From: Actinomadura sp. NBRC 104412
GTDB taxonomy: Bacteria; Actinomycetota; Actinomycetes; Streptosporangiales; Streptosporangiaceae
Direction of reading: 5' to 3'
DNA: 64,000 nucleotides
NCBI RefSeq assembly: GCF_030269515.1
Contig: NZ_BSTM01000035.1
Span: forward strand, 1 to 64,000
Shown here: positions 15,624 to 23,928 of the stretch, in pieces
Numbering within the stretch: the first letter of the stretch is position 1
Layout of the letters: the number at the start of each line of letters is the position of its first letter
Notes under the pieces: model-generated
What the model saw: the letters and a program-made list of their open reading frames with translations, nothing else
What the model was told of the DNA's origin: nothing
Database searches by the model: none
Program-made: the position numbers and the translations under genes

Positions 15624-16649
15624 CTACTCGTTCCCTGCGGCGTCCACCGACTCGTCCGCGCTGGTCAGGTGCGGGACGCGCTCGGCCGGGATCGTGCCCA
15701 TGCGGCCGGCCTGGAAGTCCTCGAACGCCTGGACGATCTCCTCGCGGGTGTTCATGACGAACGGGCCGTACCGGGCCACCGGCTCGCGCAGCGGCATCCC
15801 CCCGAGCACGAGGATCTCCCAGCCGTTCGGGCTCGCGACCGGCTGCACATCGGCGGCCCTGAGCATGATGCCGTCCTGGTCGCCCTTGTGGTGAGAGCCC
15901 CCGAAGACCGCCAGTTGGCCCTCGTCGAGGCCGACTTCCTCAGTGCCGACCATGCCGCGTCCAGACAGCACGTACACCAACGCGTTGAAGTCCTGGGGCC
16001 AGGGCAAGGCCAGCCGTGCGCCGGGCGCGACGGTCGCGTGCAGGTAGTTGATCGGGGTGTACGTGACACCGGGGCCCTCGTACCCGCCGAGGGAGCCCGC
16101 GATGACCCTGACGAGCGAGGACCCGTCGTCGGACGCGAGCAGCCTCACGTTCCGGGCCTCGATGTCCTGGTAGCGCGGGTTCACCCACTTCTGGGCGCGA
16201 GGCAGGTTCACCCAGAGCTGGATGCCGTGGAACAGGCCGCCCTTGGCGACGAGCTCCGGCGGCGGCTGTTCGATGTGCTGGATCCCGGCGGCCGCCGTCA
16301 TCCACTGGGTGTCTCCGTTGGAGATGAGGCCGCCCCCGCCCGTGGTGTCCTGGTGCTGGAACGCGCCGTCGATGATGTAGGTGACGGTCTCGAAGCCCCT
16401 GTGCGGATGCCACGGGGTCCCCTTGGCCTCACCGGGCGCGTACTCGACCGCCCCCATATGGTCGAGCAGCAGGAACGGGTCGGCCATGGGAAGGTCCACC
16501 CCGGGGAAGGGACGTCGCACCTGGAAGCCCTCGCCTTCAAGGTGCCGCTGGGCAGTGATGATTCTGGCGACGCGCCGCCAGCCGGTGCCGGCCTCGTCGA
16601 GGCGTGGCAGTCGGGGCAGCGTGAGCGGGTCCGCCGTGATGGCAGGCAT
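15624..16649 (-). CDS. Pirin family protein
   Basis: A 341-aa pirin, a bicupin with one metal in the N-terminal cupin. The metal-site region is visible as DPFLLLDHMG, WHPHRGFETVTYIIDG, QHQDTTGGGG and GIQHIEQPP. Some bacterial pirins have quercetinase activity; others act as redox-sensing cofactors. The ATG has GAGGAGAG upstream. It is divergent from a MarR regulator, with palindromic sites between them, a common quercetin or oxidative-stress arrangement. The coding sequence contains a stretch matching the phage phiC31 attB (16401-16448). In Streptomyces that attB also lies in a pirin-like gene. Confidence 0.9.
   Translation of the reverse strand: MPAITADPLTLPRLPRLDEAGTGWRRVARIITAQRHLEGEGFQVRRPFPGVDLPMADPFLLLDHMGAVEYAPGEAKGTPWHPHRGFETVTYIIDGAFQHQDTTGGGGLISNGDTQWMTAAAGIQHIEQPPPELVAKGGLFHGIQLWVNLPRAQKWVNPRYQDIEARNVRLLASDDGSSLVRVIAGSLGGYEGPGVTYTPINYLHATVAPGARLALPWPQDFNALVYVLSGRGMVGTEEVGLDEGQLAVFGGSHHKGDQDGIMLRAADVQPVASPNGWEILVLGGMPLREPVARYGPFVMNTREEIVQAFEDFQAGRMGTIPAERVPHLTSADESVDAAGNE
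16401..16448. other. phiC31-type attB-like site in the pirin gene
   Basis: The 48 bp start GTGCGGATGCCACGG, contain the central CCCTTGGC and end CGGGCGCGTACTCGAC. Compared with the Streptomyces phiC31 attB as I remember it, 41 of 48 positions agree, and the central TTG crossover (16423-16425) is conserved. In Streptomyces this site is within a pirin-like gene, as here. Whether it works as a natural integration site depends on the flanking dinucleotides and integrase recognition, which cannot be judged from sequence alone. Confidence 0.6.
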
Positions 16650-16729
16650 CGGCTCTCCTCTTCACTCGTCGGCCGCCCCCGGACGTCCGTCCGTGCCTTC
16701 CTCCGGGGAGCGCTTGTGCGCGTACAACC

Positions 16730-16747
16730 TAGTTGAAATCTAAACTA
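16730..16747. promoter_or_regulatory. Candidate MarR operator 1
   Basis: TAGTTGAAATCTAAACTA is an imperfect palindrome of the TAGTTnnnnnnnAACTA kind recognised by several MarR-family regulators. It lies about 80 bp upstream of the pirin start. Confidence 0.5.
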
Positions 16748-16798
16748 TTCCTGGACGGTCGAGGGCACGGGCCCTCCACCGACCGTACCGCCGATTAA

Positions 16799-16825
16799 TT
16801 GAATCTTCAACATATGGACTATACT
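16799..16825 (+). promoter_or_regulatory. marR promoter with overlapping operator 2, leaderless
   Basis: TTGAATCTTCAA (16799-16810) is a perfect TTGAAnnTTCAA palindrome overlapping a -35-like TTGAAT. TATACT (16820-16825) is a good -10. The ATG at 16833 is 8 nt further on, so the transcript probably starts at or next to the start codon (leaderless). Confidence 0.5.
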
Positions 16826-16832
16826 GGCGGGC

Positions 16833-17294
16833 ATGAGCGAACCACGCTGGCTCGATGCCGCCCAACAGCACGACTGGCGGGCCTTCGTGGACGGCAGCAC
16901 CAGGCTCAGCGAGATCATGGACCGTGATCTCAAGAGCAAGCACGGGCTCTCGATCTCCGAGTACGAGATCCTCGTACGGCTCTCCGAGGCACCCGACCGG
17001 CGCCTGCGGATGGCCGAACTGGCCGACAACGCCAGCCAGTCCCGCAGCCGCCTGTCCCACACCTGCTCCCGTCTCGAATCCAAGGGCCTGGTCAGCAGGG
17101 ACAACTGTCCCAACGACAAGCGGGGGGTGTACGCGAACCTGACCGCCGAGGGCTACGCCGCACTGGAACGCGCCGCCCGCGACCATGTCGAGACCGTGCG
17201 GACCTTCTTCGTCGACGTCATCGAGCCCGAGGACCTGGCGGCCATCGGACGCGCCTTCACCGCCGTGATCAAGCGCATCGCCGAATCCGGCTGA
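16833..17294 (+). CDS. MarR-family transcriptional regulator
   Basis: A 153-aa winged-helix regulator. The DNA-binding core is LSISEYEILVRLSEAPDRRL, MAELADNASQSRSRLSHTCS and the wing NDKRGVYANLTAEGY. It is divergent from pirin, with two palindromes in the 183-bp gap, so it most likely represses both itself and pirin and is released by a phenolic or oxidant ligand. The start is fixed by the closely placed -10 element and absence of any ribosome binding site, consistent with leaderless translation. Confidence 0.85.
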   Translation: MSEPRWLDAAQQHDWRAFVDGSTRLSEIMDRDLKSKHGLSISEYEILVRLSEAPDRRLRMAELADNASQSRSRLSHTCSRLESKGLVSRDNCPNDKRGVYANLTAEGYAALERAARDHVETVRTFFVDVIEPEDLAAIGRAFTAVIKRIAESG

Positions 17295-17388
17295 CGCCGC
17301 CGACCGGCGTCCGGTCCCGCGCGTCCCTGCGTCCGGGACCGCCTGGACGCGCGGCGTCTGCGGCGTGTGCGGCGTCTGCGGCGTCTTC

Positions 17389-17952
17389 CTAGGGGCTGAC
17401 CCCTGTAAGAAGGCCGAGCGACACCAGGGTCAGGAACAGCCAGCCGAGCATCATCCCGATCCCGAACGGGCGCCACGCCCCCCTGACCTTCCACACCAGC
17501 AGCCCGCCCAGTCCGAAGGCCAGCGTCAGCAGCGCCACCATCTGCGGGAGCAGGCTCGGCCTCCGGCTCATCATCAGCGGCGCGTACATCATCACCGCGT
17601 CCACGAACAGGAACGTCAGGAACCCGGCCACGGCCCGTCCGATCACCAGGGGCGGCGGCATCTGGACCGGTCCCTGCCACAGCCACAGCAGCGGCGGTTC
17701 CGCGCGCGACGCGTCCTCGACCTCCACCGTGGACGCCATCGCGAAGATCTCGTCCTCAAGGCTCCTGGCAGGCGCCTCGGAGGTGTCGACCCGCTCACCC
17801 GGCTCGTACGGGACGGCGCCGACCGGGTCCCCGTCGTCGGGCACCTCGATCCGGGAAAGGCGGATCTCGGGGAGGTCCTCGATCCTGGGGAGGTCCTTGA
17901 TGGTCGGCAGGTCGCGCTCGGGGGGCGCGTCGCGTTCCTGAGACTCGGCCAT
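17389..17952 (-). CDS. Uncharacterised membrane protein
   Basis: A 187-aa protein. The acidic N-terminus carries a short repeat (LPTIKDLPRIEDLPEIRLSRIEVP) and is followed by a cytosolic stretch to about residue 95. Three to four transmembrane segments follow (for example VIGRAVAGFLTFLFVDAVMM, LLPQMVALLTLAFGLGGLLV and FGIGMMLGWLFLTLVSLGLL). The ATG at 17952 has GGGAG 6 nt upstream. It is divergent from the M15 peptidase lipoprotein. The family is not recognised. A GCGGCGTCT-type 9-bp repeat (about 17350-17388) lies just beyond its stop. Confidence 0.55.
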   Translation of the reverse strand: MAESQERDAPPERDLPTIKDLPRIEDLPEIRLSRIEVPDDGDPVGAVPYEPGERVDTSEAPARSLEDEIFAMASTVEVEDASRAEPPLLWLWQGPVQMPPPLVIGRAVAGFLTFLFVDAVMMYAPLMMSRRPSLLPQMVALLTLAFGLGGLLVWKVRGAWRPFGIGMMLGWLFLTLVSLGLLTGVSP

Positions 17953-18114
17953 GCCGGCTCCCTGCCCGGGGGACGCCCGGGTTACCCCGGCTTGGGCTGT
18001 ACGAATCGGCGCGGCGTGCCCGCCCCGTCCCCCTCGCGGCGGCACGCCTCGAAACGCACCGTAGCGAACGGCGGGTTGCGACGCGAGGCCGACGCGACGT
18101 GCCATCCTAGAGTT

Positions 18115-18849
18115 ATGCCTGGTGAACGGCTTGTGATCAGCGCAGCGACGGCGGCCGTCCTGATAGTCGGCACGGCCGGATGTGGCCGCGGCTCCAGTGA
18201 CCCGGACCGCACCAACCCGGCCAACCCGCCCACCGCCTCGGGAACGCGGGGCACCCCGGCGCCGGCCACGACGGCCCCGCAGCGCTTCCAGTCCAAGATC
18301 AGGCGAGTGACCGCCGCCGACCTTCCGCACTCGTGGCGCCGCGGCTGCCCGGTGCCCCCGTCCGGCCTCCGCATGATCGAGATGACGTACTGGGGCATGG
18401 ACGACCGCGCGCACGCCGGCGGACGGCTGGTCGTCAACGCCAAGGCGGCGGACGACCTGGTCACGGTCTTCGGAAAGCTGTTCGCCATGCGCTACCCCAT
18501 CAAGCGCATGGAGCCGGTGGACAGGTTCAAGGGGTCCGACTTCGACTCCATCGAGGCCGACAACACCTCGGCGTTCAACTGCCGCAGGGCCACCGGGTCG
18601 ACCAGCTTCTCACAGCACGCCTACGGCCTGGCCGTCGACCTCAACCCGTGCGAGAACCCCTATGTCAGCTCCGACGGGACGGTCGCCCACAAGCACTGCG
18701 TCAAGTTCAAGAACCGCGACCTGGACGCCCCCGGCGTCATCCACGCCAACGGCCGGGTGGTGAAGGCGTTCGCCTCCATCGGCTGGGGCTGGGGCGGCAA
18801 CTGGAGCGGCGTCAAGGACTATCAGCACTTCTCGGCGTCCGGCCGCTGA
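18115..18849 (+). CDS. M15-family D-alanyl-D-alanine carboxypeptidase-like lipoprotein
   Basis: A 244-aa protein with a lipoprotein signal (LIVGTAGC, Cys about residue 23), a Pro/Thr-rich spacer and a C-terminal M15 (VanY/peptidase M15C-like) domain. Zinc ligands are visible in SFSQHAYGLAVDLNP (H and D) and in DYQHFS (H). It probably trims stem peptides of peptidoglycan on the outer face of the membrane. The start ATG follows a weak AG-rich stretch (CTAGAGTT). It stands alone in direction, convergent with the 56-aa membrane protein gene. Confidence 0.8.
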   Translation: MPGERLVISAATAAVLIVGTAGCGRGSSDPDRTNPANPPTASGTRGTPAPATTAPQRFQSKIRRVTAADLPHSWRRGCPVPPSGLRMIEMTYWGMDDRAHAGGRLVVNAKAADDLVTVFGKLFAMRYPIKRMEPVDRFKGSDFDSIEADNTSAFNCRRATGSTSFSQHAYGLAVDLNPCENPYVSSDGTVAHKHCVKFKNRDLDAPGVIHANGRVVKAFASIGWGWGGNWSGVKDYQHFSASGR

Positions 18850-18864
18850 CACCCGGGAACGGGC

Positions 18865-19035
18865 TCAGAGAACCATCCAGACCGCCACCGCCACGACGAC
18901 CAGCAAGGCCACCAGGGCGGCGATCCCCACGACAAGCCCGACGTTCACCTTGCCGGGCTGCTCGGCCGGCGCCTGAGCCGCGAAGTTCTGAAACTGGTGC
19001 GTCGTCCCTGCCGGGTCGTTCGATGTCTCAGACAT
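18865..19035 (-). CDS. Small tail-anchored membrane protein (56 aa)
   Basis: The protein begins MSETSNDPAGTTHQFQNFAA and ends in a C-terminal hydrophobic helix (VNVGLVVGIAALVALLVVVA then VAVWMVL), so it is probably tail-anchored with a short acidic/polar head. The start is taken at the ATG 19035. It is adjacent to and in the opposite direction from tRNA-Ser. No family is recognised. Confidence 0.5.
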   Translation of the reverse strand: MSETSNDPAGTTHQFQNFAAQAPAEQPGKVNVGLVVGIAALVALLVVVAVAVWMVL

Positions 19036-19168
19036 GCGGACGAGCGTAACGGATGCCCACCCGTCCCCTAAGGCCCAAAGGCAACCTTGGTCCCAGTAAC
19101 CCCCTCCCCGCCCCGAATAAGCCTGGTGAACCCGCCTCGCCCAACCCGCTATCGTGGTGGCTGCCTCA

Positions 19169-19258
19169 GGAGGCTTCGCATAGTGGACGAGTGCGACGGT
19201 CTTGAAAACCGTTGAGTCGGTAACCCCGGCTCCGTGGGTTCGAATCCCACAGCCTCCG
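19169..19258 (+). tRNA. tRNA-Ser (anticodon TGA)
   Basis: The acceptor GGAGGCT pairs with AGCCTCC at the end. The anticodon stem ACGGT/ACCGT encloses CTTGAAA (anticodon TGA). A long variable arm (GAGTCGGTAACCCCGGCTC) and the T-loop GGGTTCGAATCCC are typical of tRNA-Ser. CCA is not encoded. Confidence 0.95.
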
Positions 19259-19359
19259 CTCACCAGTTGGAACGCGTGTTTCGTCGCCGCGATGATGTCC
19301 CGGGCGCCCTTGCGGTTGAACACCTGTATGCGGGGCGGATCCGCCACCGGATGGCCTGG

Positions 19360-19857
19360 TCAGAGCAGGTCTTTCAGGCGTCTCAGGCCGCGGGTGGTGC
19401 GGGCTTTGACGGTGCCCAGGGGGATCGCCAGGCGGTCGGCTATCTCGCGTTGGGTCAGTTGGCCGAAGTGGGCGAGCACGATCGCCTGTCGTTGCGGGAC
19501 GGGCAGTCCGGCCAGCGCGTTGCGGACGTCGCATGCGGCGTCCACGGCACAGGTGGCGTCGGGCACGCCAACGGTGTCGTCCAGCGGCACCGACCGCCGG
19601 GAGTGCCGCGCCTCGGCCCGTAGCTGGTCGATGGCCCGTTTCCGGGCGATGGCCACGACCCAGGGCTCCAGGCCGCGGGCCGAGTCGAAGCGGGCGCGCG
19701 ATCGCCAGACCTCCAGGAAGACCAGTTGGACGACGTCGTCCACGACGTGGGCGGGCACCAGCCTTCCCGCGTGGTGGCGAACGAGGGGACCTAGCGCGGC
19801 GTAGCACTCGCTCAGCGCCTCCTCGTCGCCTTGGGCGAGCCGCTGTTCCAGGGTCAT
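19360..19857 (-). CDS. ECF RNA polymerase sigma factor
   Basis: A 165-aa group 4 sigma factor. Region 2 is VDDVVQLVFLEVWRSRARFD and PWVVAIARKRAIDQLR. Region 4 is LPVPQRQAIVLAHFGQLTQR, then EIADRLAIPLGTVKARTTRG. The pattern resembles the SigK/SigL branch. No anti-sigma or zinc-finger gene follows. The gene is divergent from the photolyase gene, a pairing often seen with light- or singlet-oxygen-responsive sigma factors, so it may regulate the photolyase and the carotenoid genes. That link is inference. Confidence 0.85.
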   Translation of the reverse strand: MTLEQRLAQGDEEALSECYAALGPLVRHHAGRLVPAHVVDDVVQLVFLEVWRSRARFDSARGLEPWVVAIARKRAIDQLRAEARHSRRSVPLDDTVGVPDATCAVDAACDVRNALAGLPVPQRQAIVLAHFGQLTQREIADRLAIPLGTVKARTTRGLRRLKDLL

Positions 19858-19985
19858 GCAGTCCCGATGCCCACGAAAACCGCTTCATCACGTGCCGTGA
19901 CAAGGCGGTGCAGAGCGTACGGGCCGCGCCGTGATAGCAGGTCAGGAGGGCAACCGGTCGCGGGGGCCGCACCGAAGTCCTAGTG

Positions 19986-21281
19986 ATGAGAACTTCGATC
20001 ATGCTGTTCACCCGTGACCTGAGGGTGCGCGACAATCCGGCCCTGGCCGCCGCGTGCGAGGCCGGGCAGGTCGTTCCGGTGTTCGTCTTCGATGACGCGA
20101 TCCTGGGCGGTTCGTTCGCCGTGCCCAACCGCGTCCGCTTCCTGCTGGAAAGCCTTGCCGATCTGCGGGAGTCCCTGCGCGGGCTGGGCGGCGACCTGGT
20201 GGTGCGGCGGGGCGATCCGGTCGCCGAGGTCGCCCGTCTGGCCAAGGACACCGGCGCCGACGCGCTCTTCCTCGCCGACGAACGGTCGGCCTACGGGTCG
20301 CGGCGCCTCGCCCGCCTCCGCGAGCTGGACCTGGAGGTGTCGGCGTTGCCCGGCATCACGGTCGTCACGCCCGGGGACCTGACCCCGGCGAGCGGCGATC
20401 ACTACCGGATGTTCACCCCGTACTGGCGGGTGTGGGACGCGGCGAAGTGGCGTCCGGTGGCGCGGACGCCCCGCCGGGTTCGCCTGCCCGCCGGTGTGGA
20501 CCCCGGCGCGCTGCCGGACGACCTGGCATCGGGCGAGTCGTCTCCGGAACGCGCGCCCGGCGGCGAGACGGCGGGACGTGCCCGGCTCGCGGCGTGGCTG
20601 GACGAGGACGCCGCCGCCTACGAGCGCGTCCGCGACGATCTCGCGGCGGACCGCACGTCCCGGCTGAGCGCCTACATCAAGTTCGGCTGCGTCTCGCCCA
20701 GGGAGATCGCGGACGAGACGCCGGAAGCCTTCCGCCGCCAGCTCGCGTGGCGTGACTTCCACCACCAGGTCGCCGCCGCGTTCCCCGCGCTGCCCAGGAG
20801 CGACTACCGGTCGCGCGGGCAACGCTGGGACGGGCAGCAGGACGCCTTTTCCACGTGGCAAGAGGGCATGACCGGCATCCCGATCGTCGACGCCGGTATG
20901 CGGCAGCTACGCGCCGAGGGCTACATCCACAACCGGGCGCGGCTGATCACCGCCTCGTTCCTCACCCGTGACCTGGGCATCGACTGGCGGGAGGGGCTGG
21001 GCCACTACAACCACTGGCTCACCGACGGGGACATCGCCGACAACGCGGGGAACTGGCAGTGGGTGGCCGGCACCGGCAACAGCCCTCGGCCCAACCAGAC
21101 CATGAACGTGCTCCGTCAGGCGTCCCGCTTCGACCCGCGCGGCGATTACGTCCGCAGGTACGTCCCCGAGCTCGCCGCCATCGAGGGGGGCCGCGTCCAC
21201 CGCCCCTGGAGGCTGGACGACGCCCGCCTCGACTACCCGCCGCCGATCATCGAGCTCGATCCTCCGGCGAACTCCAAGTGA
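19986..21281 (+). CDS. phr: Deoxyribodipyrimidine photo-lyase
   Basis: A 431-aa cryptochrome/photolyase. It repairs UV-induced cyclobutane pyrimidine dimers in DNA using FADH- and blue light. The N-terminal Rossmann domain begins MLFTRDLRVRDNPALAAACE. The FAD-binding C-terminal domain shows KFGCVSPREI, WREGLGHYNHWLTDGDIADN, AGNWQWVAGTGNSPRPNQ and PRGDYVRRYVPEL, all family blocks. The start is ATG 19986; a GTG one codon earlier is possible. It stands beside an ECF sigma gene and near carotenoid genes, a light-protection neighbourhood. Confidence 0.93.
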   Translation: MRTSIMLFTRDLRVRDNPALAAACEAGQVVPVFVFDDAILGGSFAVPNRVRFLLESLADLRESLRGLGGDLVVRRGDPVAEVARLAKDTGADALFLADERSAYGSRRLARLRELDLEVSALPGITVVTPGDLTPASGDHYRMFTPYWRVWDAAKWRPVARTPRRVRLPAGVDPGALPDDLASGESSPERAPGGETAGRARLAAWLDEDAAAYERVRDDLAADRTSRLSAYIKFGCVSPREIADETPEAFRRQLAWRDFHHQVAAAFPALPRSDYRSRGQRWDGQQDAFSTWQEGMTGIPIVDAGMRQLRAEGYIHNRARLITASFLTRDLGIDWREGLGHYNHWLTDGDIADNAGNWQWVAGTGNSPRPNQTMNVLRQASRFDPRGDYVRRYVPELAAIEGGRVHRPWRLDDARLDYPPPIIELDPPANSK

Positions 21282-21293
21282 GCGGGTCCGGGA

Positions 21294-21524
21294 TCACGCC
21301 GAGTCGTCCGGCCGCTTGCGCAGCGCCGAGCCCTTGTGGACGGCCGTCCTGCCGCTCTTGTCGCTGCGTACGAGGTACTGGGGTTCCTCGGGCGAGGCCG
21401 CGACGGTGCGGCCCGCCTCCTGGCGACGGTCGGTGATCTTCTTCTCCACACGGCCTTCGACCGTGGAGCCGTGGCTGCGCCAGGTGACCTTGTCGCCCAC
21501 GGCGGGTTCCTCCTGGTTTCCCAT
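21294..21524 (-). CDS. DUF2945 (hypervirulence-associated TUDOR domain) protein
   Basis: A 76-aa protein matching the DUF2945 pattern: VGDKVTWRSHGSTVEGRVEK, then QYLVRSDKSGRTAVHKGSAL and a basic C-terminus. These small Tudor-like proteins are common in bacteria; their molecular role is not known. The gene converges with the photolyase gene (13 bp between stops). GGGAAACCAGGAGGAA lies upstream of the start region. Confidence 0.8.
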   Translation of the reverse strand: MGNQEEPAVGDKVTWRSHGSTVEGRVEKKITDRRQEAGRTVAASPEEPQYLVRSDKSGRTAVHKGSALRKRPDDSA

Positions 21525-21592
21525 GTACGTCGCGGTACCCGTCCGCAGGCATGGGTAGTCACCATGAATACCTGGTCAAAGGGGGGATTGGG

Positions 21593-22006
21593 GTGGCTTC
21601 GGAATCCGCTGCCGAATGTTTTGAGTTCGCCTTCGACCGCCGCATGGCCCGCCCGCTCGCGCTGCTGGGCATCCGGCCCGACAACTGCCGGCTCATGCTG
21701 GGTCCGTCCCGGTTGGAGGTCCATTACGGTCCGTGGACGGTACGGACGACTCTGGACAACGTGGCCGGTGCCGAGCTCACCGGGCCGTACAGCGTCTGGA
21801 GGGCGATCGGCCCGCGTGTGTCGATGGCCGACCGCGGGCTCACGTTCGGCACGAACGCCGCACGGGGCGTCTGCATCCGCTTTCACGAGCCGGTCGCGGG
21901 CATCGAGCCGACCGGCCGGGTACGCCATCCCGGATTGACCCTCACCCTCGCCGACCCGGACCTGGCCGCGCTCCGGTTGCGGGAGGTGTCGGCGCTCGCG
22001 CGATAG
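21593..22006 (+). CDS. Conserved hypothetical protein, 137 aa
   Basis: A soluble actinobacterial-type protein with beta-rich text: CRLMLGPSRLEVHYGPWTVR, AELTGPYSVWRAIGPRVS, GLTFGTNAARGVCIRFHEPV. The last strands (RHPGLTLTLADPDLAALRL) are a recognisable block of a conserved family whose function I do not know. The GTG at 21593 has GGGGGG 6 nt upstream; the frame is open to an ATG at 21551. Confidence 0.6.
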   Translation: MASESAAECFEFAFDRRMARPLALLGIRPDNCRLMLGPSRLEVHYGPWTVRTTLDNVAGAELTGPYSVWRAIGPRVSMADRGLTFGTNAARGVCIRFHEPVAGIEPTGRVRHPGLTLTLADPDLAALRLREVSALAR

Positions 22007-22115
22007 CCGCCGGGCGCGGCGCCATCGAAATGGTGCATGGCAGGCAAAATCGCTTCAGACGCGCTTTTGCGCAGGTCAGAGGAGGGTAGGGGCCGGATCG
22101 ACCAAGGGGGGAACT

Positions 22116-22409
22116 ATGATCAGCTCACTGCACAAGATGGGTATCAAGTCCAACATGCTCTACACGGCGGGCACCGCCTCGATCGGTCTGGCGTTCGCCT
22201 CCTGGCTGGCGTCCAACCGCCTTGAGGAGGCGGGCCTGGACCGCGCCGACCGTTGGGGCATCTTCATCGGCGAATGGGCCCCGACGTTCTTCGCCATGGG
22301 TCTCGCCCTCCGCGCGGAGGAGATGCGGGACGAGGCGGATCAGACGACCGAGCGGTACGCCCCGGTCGAGGAAAGGGGCGCCGCGCAGCCATCCGCCGCC
22401 ATGCGGTGA
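22116..22409 (+). CDS. Small membrane protein, 97 aa
   Basis: Two hydrophobic stretches (YTAGTASIGLAFASWLAS, then WGIFIGEWAPTFFAMGLALR) and an acidic C-terminal tail. Its form is that of small actinobacterial membrane proteins of unknown function. GGGGGGAACT precedes the ATG. It lies 49 bp upstream of crtI in the same direction and may be co-transcribed, but nothing ties it to carotenoids. Confidence 0.6.
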   Translation: MISSLHKMGIKSNMLYTAGTASIGLAFASWLASNRLEEAGLDRADRWGIFIGEWAPTFFAMGLALRAEEMRDEADQTTERYAPVEERGAAQPSAAMR

Positions 22410-22458
22410 CCGCCCGGACCACGGCCGAGGCGCACCCCCGACACGCCGGCGGGCGTTG

Positions 22459-23928
22459 ATGGCGGGGAAGGGTCCGGTCGTCGTGATCGGGGCGGGTCTG
22501 GCCGGGCTGTCGGCGGCGATCCACCTGGCGGCGCGAGGCCGCGAGGTCATGGTGGTCGAGGCCCGCGACGAACCCGGGGGATGCTGCGGATCCGCGCAGA
22601 CCGGACGCTACCGGTTCGATACCGGGCCTTCGGTGCTGACCATGCCGGAGGTGCTGGCGGACACGTGCGGCGCGGCGGGCGAGAATCTTGAGGACCTGCT
22701 GCCGCTGCGGCGCCTGGACCCCTTCTACCGGTTGTCGTTCCACGACGGTTCACGGCTGGACGTGGTGGCGGGCGCGCAGCGGATGGCCGAGAACGTGCGC
22801 GCGCTGTGCGGGCCGGACGAGGCGGCCCGCTACCTGCGGTTCCGGCGCCGGCTCGAGGCGATGTTCGAGGCCGAATGGTCGTCGTTCATCGACGCGGACA
22901 TGACCCGTCTGCGGAGCATGGCCCGCCCGTTCGCGCTGCTCAGGCTGGCGGCGGCGGGCGGGTTCCGGCGCCTGGACCGGTTCGTGGCGGGTGAGCTGAC
23001 CGACGAGCGGCTCGTCAGGGCGCACACGTTCCAGTCGCTGTACGTCGGGCTCCCTCCCGGCGAGGCGCTGGCCATCTACGCGGTCGTCGCGCACATGGAC
23101 ACCGTCGGCGGGGTGTACTTCCCCGTGTCAGGCGGCATGCACGCCGTTCCGCGGACCCTGGCGGCCGTCGCCGAGAAGGCGGGCGCCGCGTTCAGGTACG
23201 GCGTGCGCGCCGAGCGGGTCGAGACGGACTCCTCCGGGGTGACGGCGGTACGGCTGGACGGCGGCGAACGGCTCGCCGCCGGGGCGGTCGTGGTCGCCTG
23301 CGACCTGGTGCGCGCCCACCGGGGGCTGCTGCCCGACGCGGCGGGCGACTGGCGGCTGCGCCGTCCGCGCTACTCGCCGTCCTGCCTGGTCATGCACTTC
23401 GGGCTCGACCACCGGCCGCCCGGTCGGGCGCACCACACGCTGCACTTCGGCCGGGAGTGGGCCGGCACCTTCTCGGCGCTGACCGCCGGACGGCCGCAGC
23501 CCGACCCGAGCCTGCTGATCACCTGCCCAGAGCCGGACGGCATCATGGCGCCGCCCGGCCACTGCACGCTGAGCGTCCTGGAACCCGCCCCGAACCTGGA
23601 GAGCGGAGCCGACTGGGACCGTCTCGCGCCGCGACTGGAGCGGCGCCTGCTCGGCCGCCTGGCGGACCTGGGGTACGGCGACCTGTCGGGGGCACCCCGG
23701 CGGACCTTCGATCCGCGGGTCTGGTCCCGCCTGGGCCATTCGGCCGGTACGCCGTTCGCGCTCGACCACCGGTTCTCCCAGACGGCCTGGTTCCGGCCGG
23801 CCGGTCGCAGCCGCCGCGTCCCCGGCCTGCACTTCGCCGGGATGTACACCGCGCCCGGTGTGGGCGTCCCACCGGCTCTGATCTCCGGACGACTCGCCGC
23901 CACCCGCATCCTGGAAGGCAGCCGATGA
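22459..23928 (+). CDS. crtI: Phytoene desaturase (CrtI family)
   Basis: A 489-aa FAD-dependent phytoene desaturase that converts phytoene towards neurosporene or lycopene. The N-terminal dinucleotide-binding motif is VVVIGAGLAGLSAAIHLA, followed by FDTGPSVLTMPEV. The C-terminal signature is PGLHFAGMYTAPGVGVPPAL. Hydrophobic segments suit peripheral membrane attachment. The start is ATG 22459. Its stop overlaps the crtB start as ATGA, so the two enzymes are translationally coupled. Confidence 0.92.
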   Translation: MAGKGPVVVIGAGLAGLSAAIHLAARGREVMVVEARDEPGGCCGSAQTGRYRFDTGPSVLTMPEVLADTCGAAGENLEDLLPLRRLDPFYRLSFHDGSRLDVVAGAQRMAENVRALCGPDEAARYLRFRRRLEAMFEAEWSSFIDADMTRLRSMARPFALLRLAAAGGFRRLDRFVAGELTDERLVRAHTFQSLYVGLPPGEALAIYAVVAHMDTVGGVYFPVSGGMHAVPRTLAAVAEKAGAAFRYGVRAERVETDSSGVTAVRLDGGERLAAGAVVVACDLVRAHRGLLPDAAGDWRLRRPRYSPSCLVMHFGLDHRPPGRAHHTLHFGREWAGTFSALTAGRPQPDPSLLITCPEPDGIMAPPGHCTLSVLEPAPNLESGADWDRLAPRLERRLLGRLADLGYGDLSGAPRRTFDPRVWSRLGHSAGTPFALDHRFSQTAWFRPAGRSRRVPGLHFAGMYTAPGVGVPPALISGRLAATRILEGSR

